DNA from: Vreelandella sedimenti
GTDB lineage: Bacteria > Pseudomonadota > Gammaproteobacteria > Pseudomonadales > Halomonadaceae
Reading direction: 5' to 3'
Assembly (NCBI RefSeq): GCF_013416325.1
Contig: NZ_JACCGK010000020.1
Span: 1 to 64,000, forward strand
DNA: 64,000 nt
Numbering within the stretch: the stretch's first letter is position 1; each line of letters starts with the position of its first letter. The notes below the pieces were generated by a model that saw only the letters and a program-made list of their open reading frames with translations, did no database searches and had not been told where the DNA came from. The translations under genes were made by a program, and so were the position numbers. Positions 9,866 to 18,782 of the stretch are shown here, piece after piece.

Positions 9866-10843
9866 CTATCGCGACATTATAACGATGCTGACCATATAGC
9901 CGGTGTACGCGATAAACAGCGCCAGCAGAATTCCCCCTTCCAAGCGATTAATGCGCCGTGGGCGACCACGCCAAGAAAACGCAAACAGGATCATCAGCAG
10001 CGTCATACCGGTCATCACGCTCCAGTCGCGCACGAGCACCTCTCGCCCCGCTTCAATCGGCGCAATGACACCGGCTAGGCCGACCACCGCCAAGCTGTTA
10101 AACAGGTTAGACCCGACCACGTTGCCTAGCACCATATCGTGTTCTTTTCGACGCAAGGCAGTAATCGAGGAAGCAAGCTCAGGAAGCGACGTCCCGATGG
10201 CGACTACGGTCAAACCAATAATCAAATCGCTCACACCAAAGCGCAGTGCAATTTCAACTGCTCCCCACACCAGAAGCCGCGAACTAGCGATGAGCAGCAC
10301 CAACCCCACCAGCGTCCACATGATGGCTTTACCGCGGGACATCGGCTTGCTATCCAGGGTTTCAGCGACCTCAGACACCAGCGCATCGTCGGACTGATTG
10401 CGAGAACGCAGAATGCTCACAACAATAAAGACAACCAATGCCAGCAACAGGCCAACGGCCTCCCAACGCGCGACGAATCCATCCAGCAGCATTAGTCCCG
10501 TTGCTAACATGACCAGCATCAATATCGGCATCTCTTTACGGATAACGCTAGAGTGCACAGACAGTGGTGCAACAAGGGCTACCAAGCCGAGAATTAAACC
10601 GATATTGGCGATATTTGAGCCGTAGGCATTCCCCACCGCCAAACCTGGATTTCCATCCATCGCCGCCAGCACGGATACCATCATTTCCGGCGCCGAAGTA
10701 CCAAACCCAATCACCAGCATACCGATCAACAGAGGTGACAAGCCAAGCCAACGTGAGGTTGCCGCTGCGCCGTCGATAAATTTCTCGGCGCTCCAAACCA
10801 GTAAGATCAATCCAACTACAACTGCTAATGTGGGAAGCAACAT
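9866..10843 (-). CDS. Calcium/sodium antiporter, CaCA family (YrbG-like)
   Basis: Inner-membrane cation/Ca2+ exchanger of about 325 aa. The two inverted alpha repeats are clear: GFGTSAPEMMVS followed by GNAYGSNIANIG, and later AIGTSLPELASS followed by GNVVGSNLFNS; the G(T)SxPE and GSN segments bind the cations. About ten membrane segments surround an acidic central linker. The open frame extends further upstream, but AAGGAA placed 6-8 nt before the ATG at 10841-10843 (MLLPTLAVVV) marks the true start. A role in Ca2+ efflux or Na+/Ca2+ exchange would fit a salt-adapted host, but the substrate is inferred. Confidence 0.88.
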   Translation of the reverse strand: MLLPTLAVVVGLILLVWSAEKFIDGAAATSRWLGLSPLLIGMLVIGFGTSAPEMMVSVLAAMDGNPGLAVGNAYGSNIANIGLILGLVALVAPLSVHSSVIRKEMPILMLVMLATGLMLLDGFVARWEAVGLLLALVVFIVVSILRSRNQSDDALVSEVAETLDSKPMSRGKAIMWTLVGLVLLIASSRLLVWGAVEIALRFGVSDLIIGLTVVAIGTSLPELASSITALRRKEHDMVLGNVVGSNLFNSLAVVGLAGVIAPIEAGREVLVRDWSVMTGMTLLMILFAFSWRGRPRRINRLEGGILLALFIAYTGYMVSIVIMSR

Positions 10844-11187
10844 TTCATTTCCTTCATGACATAATGATCGGTACTGTTTATAGGTTGTGCTTCTGAGCAA
10901 TACTTCATAGCAACGGCAGTAAGATGCTATTACTAGCAATGCCTGCCACTATATGGCGACACTAGCACGTCAACCTGACGCGGAAGCACGCGGCCAATGA
11001 GGTCGAATCTCACTGTTCGCCATTGCGCTGCAGCATCGTTGTCTAAACTAACCCATTGGTCAAGCGGCTAGACTATGTTTTTAAACATTATTTCAGTGAC
11101 ATAGACTTGCTAAAGTGCGTGTTTGACATGCCTAATTCGCCACATCCTAGTAGTTTTGCTAGGGGTTCGCACTGAGAGTTTTGGTTT
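10844..11187. promoter_or_regulatory. Divergent intergenic region, antiporter / pqiABC
   Basis: No gene seen. It holds TTGACA at 11123-11128 facing pqiA, with only weak -10 candidates around 11146-11153. A CCTAG/CTAGG inverted repeat sits around 11146-11163, and an exact palindromic ATGTTTTTAAACAT at 11075-11088 may be an operator. These are pattern observations only. Confidence 0.3.
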
Positions 11188-12561
11188 TTGCCCTCACAAA
11201 AATTGATTAAACGCCGTACACTGCCGGTCAACGCCCCCCTTGTTGACAGTTTGCCGCCTGAGGCCAGAACTCAGCGACGGCGTTTGCGTGCCTGCCATGA
11301 ATGCGACTGGGTATCCGCGCTGCCACCGTTAAATTCTGGCGAGAAAGCAAGCTGCCCACGCTGCTCACACGTTTTGGTTAAGCGCCACCGCTACCCCGCT
11401 CAGCGCAGTATGGCCCTGGCTATCGCCTCGCTTGTCGCACTAATGCTGGCAGTATCGTTTCCGTTTATTAGCTTTACGGTCAGCGGAGTAAGCAACCGCA
11501 TCGAGCTGACCCAGACCGCCACCACACTGATTGGCTTTCACCAACCCGTGGTGGCTATCGCCGTCATTATGACCATACTGGTGCTGCCAGCCGTGTATTT
11601 GCTTGGCGTTCTTTGGCTTCAATTTGGACTACTTCGCGATCGCCCCCTGCCGTTTAGTCGGGATATCGCACGCTCACTGGCGCATTTAACACCGTGGATG
11701 ATGGCCGATGTCTTTATTATTGGCGCCTTGGTCAGCCTGATAAAAATAGCGGGCCTCGCCGATGTGGAAATAGGTATTTCCTTCTGGGCGTTTTGTGCAT
11801 TTGCGCTGCTGCTGCTGATGACAAGCCAGTCCCTGGATGCCGATTGGATGTGGTTCTCGCTTGAGGGAGAACCACTGGCTCCCGAAGGTACCCGGACAGG
11901 CCTACCCGCTGGAGAACAAGGGCTAACCGGCTGCCCAACCTGCGGACTGATTAACCGCCTATCGCCCCGGGGCCGTGGGCATTGCATTCGCTGCCATGAA
12001 AAGCTTCATCAGCGTCTTCCTAACAGCTTGCAGCGCACTTGGGCACTGCTGGGCGCCTCTGCCATTATGTATATTCCAGCCAATGTCTACCCCATTATGA
12101 CCACTACTAGCCTAGGCAACTCCTCGCCTTCGACGATTATTGGCGGCGTTGTGCAACTGATCCAGATGGGCTCCTGGCCGATCGCTGCGGTTATCTTTAT
12201 TGCTAGTGTTATCGTACCGGTGGGCAAACTGGTAGCGCTAACCTGGCTTTGCTTAGTGGTTAAACGCAGCAGTGCGCTCAATGCTCAAAGCCGCACGCGG
12301 CTGTATCGCCTAACAGAATTTATTGGTCGTTGGTCAATGGTCGATGTATTCGTGGTGGCTATCTTAGTGGCTCTGATTCGCGCAGGCTCCCTGATGTCGA
12401 TTACGCCAGGCCCGGCATCGCTCGCCTTTGGCGCCGTGGTTGTGTTAACCATGCTTGCAGCAATGACTTTTGACCCGCGCTTAATTTGGGATACCCCTCT
12501 TCCACATCGTCACCCTCTTCTTCGCCGTAAAGCGGCCACCAAGGAACCTGTTGATGGCTAA
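11188..12561 (+). CDS. pqiA: PqiA, membrane subunit of a lipid transport system
   Basis: 457-aa polytopic inner-membrane protein of the PqiA/YebS family, which partners an MCE-domain protein in transport of lipids between the two membranes. It has two zinc-ribbon-like motifs, CHEC/CPRC (C36, C39, C56, C59) and CPTC/CIRC near 245-265, each preceding a four-helix PqiA domain. No in-frame ATG exists before the first zinc ribbon and a stop lies upstream. The start must therefore be TTG at 11188 or 11203, with GAGAG upstream of the former. The end overlaps pqiB by 8 nt. It is the first gene of pqiABC. Confidence 0.9.
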   Translation: MPSQKLIKRRTLPVNAPLVDSLPPEARTQRRRLRACHECDWVSALPPLNSGEKASCPRCSHVLVKRHRYPAQRSMALAIASLVALMLAVSFPFISFTVSGVSNRIELTQTATTLIGFHQPVVAIAVIMTILVLPAVYLLGVLWLQFGLLRDRPLPFSRDIARSLAHLTPWMMADVFIIGALVSLIKIAGLADVEIGISFWAFCAFALLLLMTSQSLDADWMWFSLEGEPLAPEGTRTGLPAGEQGLTGCPTCGLINRLSPRGRGHCIRCHEKLHQRLPNSLQRTWALLGASAIMYIPANVYPIMTTTSLGNSSPSTIIGGVVQLIQMGSWPIAAVIFIASVIVPVGKLVALTWLCLVVKRSSALNAQSRTRLYRLTEFIGRWSMVDVFVVAILVALIRAGSLMSITPGPASLAFGAVVVLTMLAAMTFDPRLIWDTPLPHRHPLLRRKAATKEPVDG

Positions 12562-14239
12562 CGAAACAGCATCGTCAAACACTGACCCGACTAATGATCA
12601 GGAGCTAAATAAGGCAAAAACATCGCGCCAGACCAGGTTATCGCCCATTTGGGTGGTACCGATCGTCGCGATTGCTATTGGGCTATGGCTGGTTTATGAC
12701 AATTACGCTAGTCGTGGAACCCAAGTGACGCTGACCATGGAAAGTGCTGAGGGCATTGAGGCGGGCAATACGCTGATTCGCAGCCGTAATGTTGAAGTAG
12801 GTCGCGTACAGAGTGTGCGCCTGTCTGACGACCTTTCCCATGCAGTGCTGACCGCTCGTATTCAGCCGGAAGTGGAGGATCTTCTGCGCGAAGATACCCG
12901 CTTTTGGGTCGTTAAACCGCGCATTGGCCGTGAAGGTATTAGTGGGTTGGGTACCGTGCTCTCTGGCGCTTATATTCAGCTTGAGCCCGGAACGGAAGCC
13001 GCACCGCGGCGAGAATTTCCCGTTAGCGACACTCCTCCCGTTGCGCCCTCAGGCCAAGCAGGGCTGCGTCTTAGCTTGACGAGCCAGTTAGGTAACTCAC
13101 TGCGCGTCGGTGACCCGGTCTCCTATCAGGGCTACACCGTGGGACGCATCGAAGAAAATAGTTTCGAGCCTGAGTCACGCACCATGCAGCATCAGCTATT
13201 TATTGAGGAGCCATATACAGACTTAGTCACCGACAGCACTCGTTTCTGGACCTCTAGCGGTGTCGATTTCCGCTTAGACGCCGACGGCGTTCGGGTTAAC
13301 GTTGAGTCATTGGAAGCACTACTGGGTGGCGGTGTTACCTTCGGCGTGCCCGAAGATCTGCCCATGGGACAGCCGGTTGAAGCCAACACGCGGTTCACTC
13401 TCTACGCTGATGAAGATGCCGCTCGGGAAGGAACTTTTAATCGCTATTTGGAGTATGTACTGCTGGTCGATGAAACGGTACGCGGACTCTCCAAAGGCGC
13501 ACCTGTAGAGTTTCGCGGGGTACGCATGGGCACCGTTGCCGCCGTACCCTGGAACTTTACCGCGCCGCAGCCCGACTCACGGGCACGCTTTGCCATCCCC
13601 GTACTGATCAGAGTCGAACCTCAGCGCCTAGGGATCGAAAATAGCGATATTGACCTGGAAGAGTGGAAGGCGAGATTCCAGCGCATGTTCGGCCTCGGAC
13701 TACGCGCCTCGCTAAAAAGTGGCAGCCTGCTAACGGGCGCTCTGTTTGTAGACTTGAACTTCCACCGCGACCTTGCCGATGAGTATGTCGCCGAGCGCTT
13801 CTCTGATCGCGATGTCTTCCCCACCGTAGCAGGTGGCTTTGCTCAGATACAGGCCCAGGTAACTGATCTACTCGAGAAACTAAACGCCCTGGAGGTAGAA
13901 CCACTGCTCACTGGGCTGGATCGTAACCTGCAGGCCTCTGAAAGCGTACTGAATGAAGTCCGCGAAGTGAGCACCTCTCTTAATCAATTGCTCAATGATC
14001 CTGAAACCCAAGCGGTGGGTGGCAACCTCAACGCAACGCTGGAGGAATTGCGCAGTACGCTACAGGGACTATCCCCGTCATCGCCTGCCTATCAAGAGCT
14101 GACAACCGCCATTGAGCGATTGGACCGCTTGATGCGTGACTTGCAGCCTTTGACTCGCACCCTCAACGACAATCCCAGAGCACTATTGTTTGATAATCTG
14201 GATGCTCAAGACCCCATACCGCGTGCGCCACGTGATTAA
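12554..14239 (+). CDS. pqiB: PqiB, MCE-domain lipid-transport protein
   Basis: 561-aa protein anchored by one N-terminal helix (about 30-48, PIVAIAIGLWLVYD) with three MCE domains: about 47-115, 165-230 and 290-370. A helical, coiled-coil C-terminal part (about 420-530) follows. In E. coli the equivalent forms a hexameric tunnel spanning the periplasm. The ATG at 12554 is preferred over the adjoining TTG. The start overlaps the pqiA stop, showing translational coupling. Confidence 0.93.
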   Translation: MANETASSNTDPTNDQELNKAKTSRQTRLSPIWVVPIVAIAIGLWLVYDNYASRGTQVTLTMESAEGIEAGNTLIRSRNVEVGRVQSVRLSDDLSHAVLTARIQPEVEDLLREDTRFWVVKPRIGREGISGLGTVLSGAYIQLEPGTEAAPRREFPVSDTPPVAPSGQAGLRLSLTSQLGNSLRVGDPVSYQGYTVGRIEENSFEPESRTMQHQLFIEEPYTDLVTDSTRFWTSSGVDFRLDADGVRVNVESLEALLGGGVTFGVPEDLPMGQPVEANTRFTLYADEDAAREGTFNRYLEYVLLVDETVRGLSKGAPVEFRGVRMGTVAAVPWNFTAPQPDSRARFAIPVLIRVEPQRLGIENSDIDLEEWKARFQRMFGLGLRASLKSGSLLTGALFVDLNFHRDLADEYVAERFSDRDVFPTVAGGFAQIQAQVTDLLEKLNALEVEPLLTGLDRNLQASESVLNEVREVSTSLNQLLNDPETQAVGGNLNATLEELRSTLQGLSPSSPAYQELTTAIERLDRLMRDLQPLTRTLNDNPRALLFDNLDAQDPIPRAPRD

Positions 14240-14249
14240 GGAGCTAACG

Positions 14250-14834
14250 ATGTTTACATGGATGAGGTGTTCACTGCTGCTGATCTGCTTGTTGCTATCC
14301 GCCTGCGCCAGCAGTGTAACGCCCCCCGCTCGCTATATGCTGCCAAGCGAACCATTGGCTAGCACACCCCGCCAGCCCGAGGGTACGCTTATAGTGAGCG
14401 CACCACGTCTAGCCCACTACCTGGATGTCGACGGTATTGTGATGCAGCTAGACGACATTACGCTGAATGCCGCTCGGGAACATCAGTGGGCAGAAGGCTT
14501 AGGCAGACAATTAGAGCGGAGAGTGCGCGCCAATTTATCCAAAGCGTTGCCAACGCTCAGGGTTATGCGTGGTGAAGTTGATCAATCCAACGCCCTCACC
14601 CTGCGCCTGAACGTAGATCAATTCCAGGGCCGCTTTGATGGTATCGCCGTGGCTAGCGGCCAATGGCAATTGCTAAACGATGCCGGCGAGCTGTTAGAGA
14701 TGGAAAATTTCTATGCAGAAACGCCTCTTGCAGAAGATGGCTATCCCGCCCTGGTGCGTGCATTAAGTGATAGTTGGGATCAAGCCGCCGAACTTATCGC
14801 CACTAAAATACGTCAGGGTGATTATTTTGATTAA
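14250..14834 (+). CDS. pqiC: PqiC, outer-membrane lipoprotein
   Basis: 194-aa lipoprotein of the PqiC/YmbA (ABC-type transport auxiliary) family. A lipobox LLSAC puts the lipidated cysteine at residue 19. The frame is open further upstream within pqiB, but AAGGAG at 14238-14243 sits 6 nt before this ATG and a signal peptide begins there. It completes pqiABC, receiving lipid from the PqiB tunnel at the outer membrane. GTLIVSAPRLAHYLDVDGIV is typical of the domain. Confidence 0.88.
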   Translation: MFTWMRCSLLLICLLLSACASSVTPPARYMLPSEPLASTPRQPEGTLIVSAPRLAHYLDVDGIVMQLDDITLNAAREHQWAEGLGRQLERRVRANLSKALPTLRVMRGEVDQSNALTLRLNVDQFQGRFDGIAVASGQWQLLNDAGELLEMENFYAETPLAEDGYPALVRALSDSWDQAAELIATKIRQGDYFD

Positions 14835-14899
14835 TCAGCACTTTTCTAAACTGAGTTTGCTGCACTACGCTTAATGCTAACCCTCTCAGGGATGTCAAT

Positions 14900-15406
14900 A
14901 TGACAGCTGAACCAAGCCAGACTACGGGTCTGCCCGCTGAACAACTACGCGATGCTATTAACGCCCTAATGCATACCGTAACGGCACTGCTTGAAGGCGA
15001 ATCGACTCAAGGTGTACTCGAAACGGCTTTAAATAGCCACGATGCCCTGTGCGATCAGTTAGCAGCCCAGGCTCACGATGCCACAACGCTAGCCGCGCTT
15101 CAGCGCATTGAGCAGTTTATTACTAGTCAAGCTGGGCACTATTATCAAATGGCTAGCGTCGATTTTGATGAACAGCAAAATAGTCGTTTTATCACCTTCT
15201 TTGCGCGACAACTACTGGCGCTAGACGGCATAGGACCAGCTACGGCCCGCCAACTGTTTCAACTTGGTGTTTTCACCCCTGAGCACTTTTTTACATTAAC
15301 TCCCAAGGAAGTGGCCCGGCTTGACTTGCCTGCGGCTACTTTAGCGCGGTTAATCCCACTGCATGCCCAGGCCTCATCGTTGGCACGATTCAGCGAAACA
15401 AGCTGA
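14900..15406 (+). CDS. Conserved hypothetical protein with C-terminal helix-hairpin-helix
   Basis: 168 aa, predicted soluble, no signal peptide. The N-terminal two thirds are helical and acidic and match no family I recognise. The C-terminal part (about 105-160) has a helix-hairpin-helix-like run, DGIGPATARQLFQLGVFTPE, as in proteins that touch DNA non-specifically. ATG 14900 has AGGGA upstream. It follows pqiC by 65 nt on the same strand. A DNA-related role is inference from the HhH signature only. Confidence 0.6.
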   Translation: MTAEPSQTTGLPAEQLRDAINALMHTVTALLEGESTQGVLETALNSHDALCDQLAAQAHDATTLAALQRIEQFITSQAGHYYQMASVDFDEQQNSRFITFFARQLLALDGIGPATARQLFQLGVFTPEHFFTLTPKEVARLDLPAATLARLIPLHAQASSLARFSETS

Positions 15407-15456
15407 GGCCCCATAACCGTGTTACACTACTCGGCTTATTACTGACACGTAGTTTT

Positions 15457-15478
15457 CTGGTGTGTCCGTGCACACCAG
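15457..15478. repeat. 8-bp inverted repeat upstream of rhlE
   Basis: CTGGTGTG (15457-15464) and CACACCAG (15471-15478) form a perfect 8-bp stem with a 6-nt loop. There is no T-run on either strand. It lies in the 272-nt gap before rhlE and could be an operator or mRNA hairpin. Confidence 0.35.
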
Positions 15479-15678
15479 GAAGATAGTGCTGCTTGGCGCT
15501 ATAACCTTCACGTCTCCTGTCACGGTCATCCACGGCTACCCAACGACCATCGCGGCACGCTGAATTATCTGGCACACTTCGCTGCCGCGAAGGTGAATCA
15601 ACCTCGCTTTTTGAACATTACACCTAGTGATAACAGCCACTTACCGGTATTAACTCACTAGGTGACTGCGGAGAACGC

Positions 15679-16935
15679 ATGAGCTTTTCTGAACTTGGCC
15701 TGCACGCCGATTTATTACGCGCTGTTACAGCGCAAGGTTACACCGAGCCTACGCCGATACAACGACAGGCTATCCCCGTCGTACTAGAAGGTCGTGATAT
15801 GCTGGCCAGCGCTCAAACCGGCACGGGCAAAACCGCTGGCTTTACGCTGCCAATGCTGCAACGTCTAAATACCGGCAAACGACCTACCAAGCGTCAGGTA
15901 CGTGCACTGGTGCTAACCCCTACTCGTGAGCTTGCCGCCCAGGTAGGCGAAAGCGTGTCGACCTATGGTCAACATCTGGCACTGCGCTCCCATATTATTT
16001 TTGGAGGCGTTGGCCAGCAGCCTCAAATTGATGCCCTAAAAGCCGGTTTGGACGTACTTGTGGCCACCCCTGGCCGCCTGCTGGATCTTCACCAGCAAGG
16101 GCATGTGGATCTCTCCTGCGTTGAGATTTTAGTGCTTGATGAAGCTGATCGCATGCTGGATATGGGCTTCATTCATGACATTAAGCGCTTGCTGCGCCTG
16201 GTGCCCAAAAAACGCCAAAACCTGCTGTTCTCAGCGACATTCTCTAATGAGATTCAAACCCTGGCGCAACAGCTGCTGGATAACCCGGCGATGATTGAAG
16301 TAGCACCGCGTAATGCTACTGCCGATAAAATTGAGCAGGCCATTTACCGCGTTGACCGCGAGAAGAAGCGCGAGCTGCTGGCTCACTTGATTCAGCAAAA
16401 TGGCTGGTTCCAGGTGCTGGTATTCACGCGCACCAAACATGGTGCTAACCGCCTTGCAGAGCAGCTCTCCAAGCAGGACATCCCTTCCATGGCGATCCAT
16501 GGCAATAAAAGCCAGGGAGCGCGCACTCGCGCGCTAACGGCATTCAAGAGCGGCGACCTGCAGGTACTCGTGGCCACCGATATCGCTGCTCGCGGCCTGG
16601 ATATCAATGAGTTGCCCCATGTCGTCAATTTTGACCTACCCAACGTGGCGGAAGATTATGTCCACCGCATTGGCCGCACCGGTCGGGCTGGCAGCAATGG
16701 CGAAGCCGTTTCGTTGGTGTGTGTCGATGAAGATGCCCTGCTGGGCAATATTGAGCGGCTAATCAAGCAGAAGCTGACAAAGCACATTGAACCTGGCTTT
16801 GAGCCCGACCCCAGCATCAAACCTGAGCCCATCGAGAATGGTCGACGCAACCAACGTCAGCCTCGCGCCAAACGCAAGCCCGAAGGCCAGAGTGCCAATA
16901 CCGGCGGCGAGCGTAAACGCCGCGCGCGGCGCTAG
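15679..16935 (+). CDS. rhlE: DEAD-box ATP-dependent RNA helicase RhlE
   Basis: 418-aa cytoplasmic RNA helicase. All core motifs are present in order: Q motif PTPIQRQAIP near 23-32, motif I AQTGTGKT, PTRELA, TPGRLL, DEAD in VLDEADRMLD, SAT in LFSATF, and HRIGRTGRAG. The start FSELGLHADLLRAVTAQGY is typical of RhlE. A short basic, low-complexity tail (about 375-418, rich in R, K, Q) is likely RNA-binding. RhlE helps remodel rRNA precursors and RNA decay complexes. It stands alone with its own 5' gap and a 3' hairpin. Confidence 0.93.
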   Translation: MSFSELGLHADLLRAVTAQGYTEPTPIQRQAIPVVLEGRDMLASAQTGTGKTAGFTLPMLQRLNTGKRPTKRQVRALVLTPTRELAAQVGESVSTYGQHLALRSHIIFGGVGQQPQIDALKAGLDVLVATPGRLLDLHQQGHVDLSCVEILVLDEADRMLDMGFIHDIKRLLRLVPKKRQNLLFSATFSNEIQTLAQQLLDNPAMIEVAPRNATADKIEQAIYRVDREKKRELLAHLIQQNGWFQVLVFTRTKHGANRLAEQLSKQDIPSMAIHGNKSQGARTRALTAFKSGDLQVLVATDIAARGLDINELPHVVNFDLPNVAEDYVHRIGRTGRAGSNGEAVSLVCVDEDALLGNIERLIKQKLTKHIEPGFEPDPSIKPEPIENGRRNQRQPRAKRKPEGQSANTGGERKRRARR

Positions 16936-16946
16936 CTCAGAGCACA

Positions 16947-16979
16947 GGAATATGCGAAGGTGTCGCCTTTGCATATTCC
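16947..16979. terminator. Hairpin downstream of rhlE
   Basis: A 14-bp stem (GGAATATGCGAAGG paired with CCTTTGCATATTCC, one G-T pair) with a TGTCG loop begins 11 nt after the rhlE stop. No U-tract follows, so it may be a processing or stability element rather than an intrinsic terminator. Confidence 0.5.
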
Positions 16980-17030
16980 AAGCCGCTGTTTCCAGCAGCT
17001 ATTTTAGCCAATACTTTTCACGGAGTGATT

Positions 17031-17534
17031 ATGGCGTCTTCTCAACTGATGGCCGAGTATCGCCAATGGCTGACGTTCCAACGTCAAGAGCAGCTCAGCC
17101 GCGAACATCAAGGGATCGTGCAGCGTTTAGAGGACGCCCGTGCGTCAGCTAATCAGGTGCTGCAAGCCTACCGCAGTATGGCTGAAAAGGCCTCGATCGA
17201 AGGGGCCTGCTATCGCACGATTTTCTTGCGCCAACGGGATGACAACCACGCCCTCCCCTGCGAAGGCTGGCTTTTTGTACGCCGAGTACTGAGCGAAGGC
17301 AATAGCACCCGCGTACGTGTCACCCTGCTTGAAACTTTTACCCTTGAAGATGGCATCATGGCGCCGGGTGATAAACCTGCTCGCAAGCTTACTTTAGAAA
17401 TATTTGACCAGTTGAATATGGATAAAGGCATGCGCACGAACGTCAGGGTCGACTGTCTGGATACTCCCCAGGATTACCACTTTATTACGCTACTCGATGC
17501 CGTTCGCGGAGACTTGCGTCCCCACCTTAAGTAA
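17031..17534 (+). CDS. Conserved hypothetical protein
   Basis: 167 aa, soluble, no signal peptide or membrane segment. The N-terminal 50 residues are strongly helical and charged (possible coiled coil); the rest alternates beta-like segments such as EGWLFVRRVL and TRVRVTLLETFTLED. CGGAG at 17021-17025 selects ATG 17031 over the upstream GTG. I do not recognise the family. It is followed after 8 nt by the MFS gene, so the two may be co-transcribed. Confidence 0.6.
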   Translation: MASSQLMAEYRQWLTFQRQEQLSREHQGIVQRLEDARASANQVLQAYRSMAEKASIEGACYRTIFLRQRDDNHALPCEGWLFVRRVLSEGNSTRVRVTLLETFTLEDGIMAPGDKPARKLTLEIFDQLNMDKGMRTNVRVDCLDTPQDYHFITLLDAVRGDLRPHLK

Positions 17535-17542
17535 GCACTAGC

Positions 17543-18751
17543 ATGGCAACGCGTCGCTCGATTACGTTTATTTTGCTGATGGTCGTGGTGGGACTTAATT
17601 TACGCCCCGCCATGTCTTCGGTTGCCCCACTGCTTACTCGCCTGCAAGAAAGTGCGGGCCTTTCCGCTACCGCTGCGGGGCTACTCACCACGCTGCCCGT
17701 GCTGTTCTTAGGCCTCTCCGCCCCGCTTGCCCCTGCCCTGGCTAGACGTATAGGCAGTGAACGGGCGCTAAGTTCGGCACTGACACTACTGGCTGCTGGG
17801 TTGATTTTACGTGGTTTACCTTTCCCAGGCGGGCTCTTTATCGGCTCGGCGATGGCAGGCTGCGCGATCGGCATTGGCGGCACCCTGCTACCGGCCCTGG
17901 TTAAGCGTGAACTTCCCGATAGTGCCGACCTGCTTACCGGCTTATACACCATGGCGCTCTGCTTAGGTGGCGCCTTAGGGGCTGGGTTTAGCGTCCCATT
18001 AACGCAACTGCTCGGCAGTTGGCAGGCGAGTTTGATGAGCTGGTCACTGCTGGCGCTGTTCGCACTGGTGCTTTGGCACTTCCAAATGCCCCGCACCACA
18101 ATGGCCAACACGCCGACAGCGCCCAAAAGCGGTATTTTACGGCTTCTTAAGCAACCGCTTACCTGGCACGTCATGCTGTTCATGGGCATTCAGTCGTCCA
18201 TGGCGTACATCGTATTTGGCTGGCTGCCTACTCTGTTAGTTGATCGCGGTTATAACGAGGCCGATGCGGGCTGGACAATGGCGGTTTCGATTATGTGCCA
18301 GCTAGCCTCCGCCCTAGGCGCGCCCTGGCTTGCACGCATGGGGCGTGACCAGCGTCCCGCGCTATTGGCTGTACTGCTAAGCACCGCCATTGGCCTATGG
18401 ATGCTACTTATTGCGCCATTAGTGTGGCAATGGCCAGGTGCCGCTTTACTGGGTATCGGTCAAGGCGGCAGCTTTAGCCTAGCACTGAGCCTGCTCGTCT
18501 TACGCACGGCCAACTCCCGCCTTGCCGGTCAGCTTTCTGGGCTGGTTCAGGGCGGTGGTTATACACTGGCAGCACTTGGGCCTTTTGGTGTGGGAGTTAT
18601 GCTGCAAACAGGCGCCAACACATCACAAATCGCTTGGTTATTGATTATTCTGATCACGGTTTGTTGTGGCTTTGCGCTACTGGCGGGCCGTAATCAGCGT
18701 CTAGATGACCAGAGCGGCGAACTTTCGATACAGCGCGTAAGACCCACTTAG
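17543..18751 (+). CDS. MFS transporter, CynX/NimT family
   Basis: 402-aa major facilitator protein with twelve predicted helices and a very short N terminus. The opening VGLNLRPAMSSVAPLL is the hallmark of the CynX/NimT/YeaN group (cyanate, nitroimidazole or unknown small-molecule carriers). The direction and substrate cannot be read from the sequence. The spacing to the upstream gene is 8 nt and to the asparaginase gene 31 nt, suggesting a loose operon. Confidence 0.8.
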   Translation: MATRRSITFILLMVVVGLNLRPAMSSVAPLLTRLQESAGLSATAAGLLTTLPVLFLGLSAPLAPALARRIGSERALSSALTLLAAGLILRGLPFPGGLFIGSAMAGCAIGIGGTLLPALVKRELPDSADLLTGLYTMALCLGGALGAGFSVPLTQLLGSWQASLMSWSLLALFALVLWHFQMPRTTMANTPTAPKSGILRLLKQPLTWHVMLFMGIQSSMAYIVFGWLPTLLVDRGYNEADAGWTMAVSIMCQLASALGAPWLARMGRDQRPALLAVLLSTAIGLWMLLIAPLVWQWPGAALLGIGQGGSFSLALSLLVLRTANSRLAGQLSGLVQGGGYTLAALGPFGVGVMLQTGANTSQIAWLLIILITVCCGFALLAGRNQRLDDQSGELSIQRVRPT

Positions 18752-18782
18752 CAGGTTTCGCACAAAGCCCCAGGAGATGGCG

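Noticed and set aside
15440..15660. An open frame of about 70 codons before rhlE (RYNLHVSCHGHPRLPND and on)
   Set aside because: It has no ATG, GTG or TTG start in a usable place, no Shine-Dalgarno and no recognisable family.
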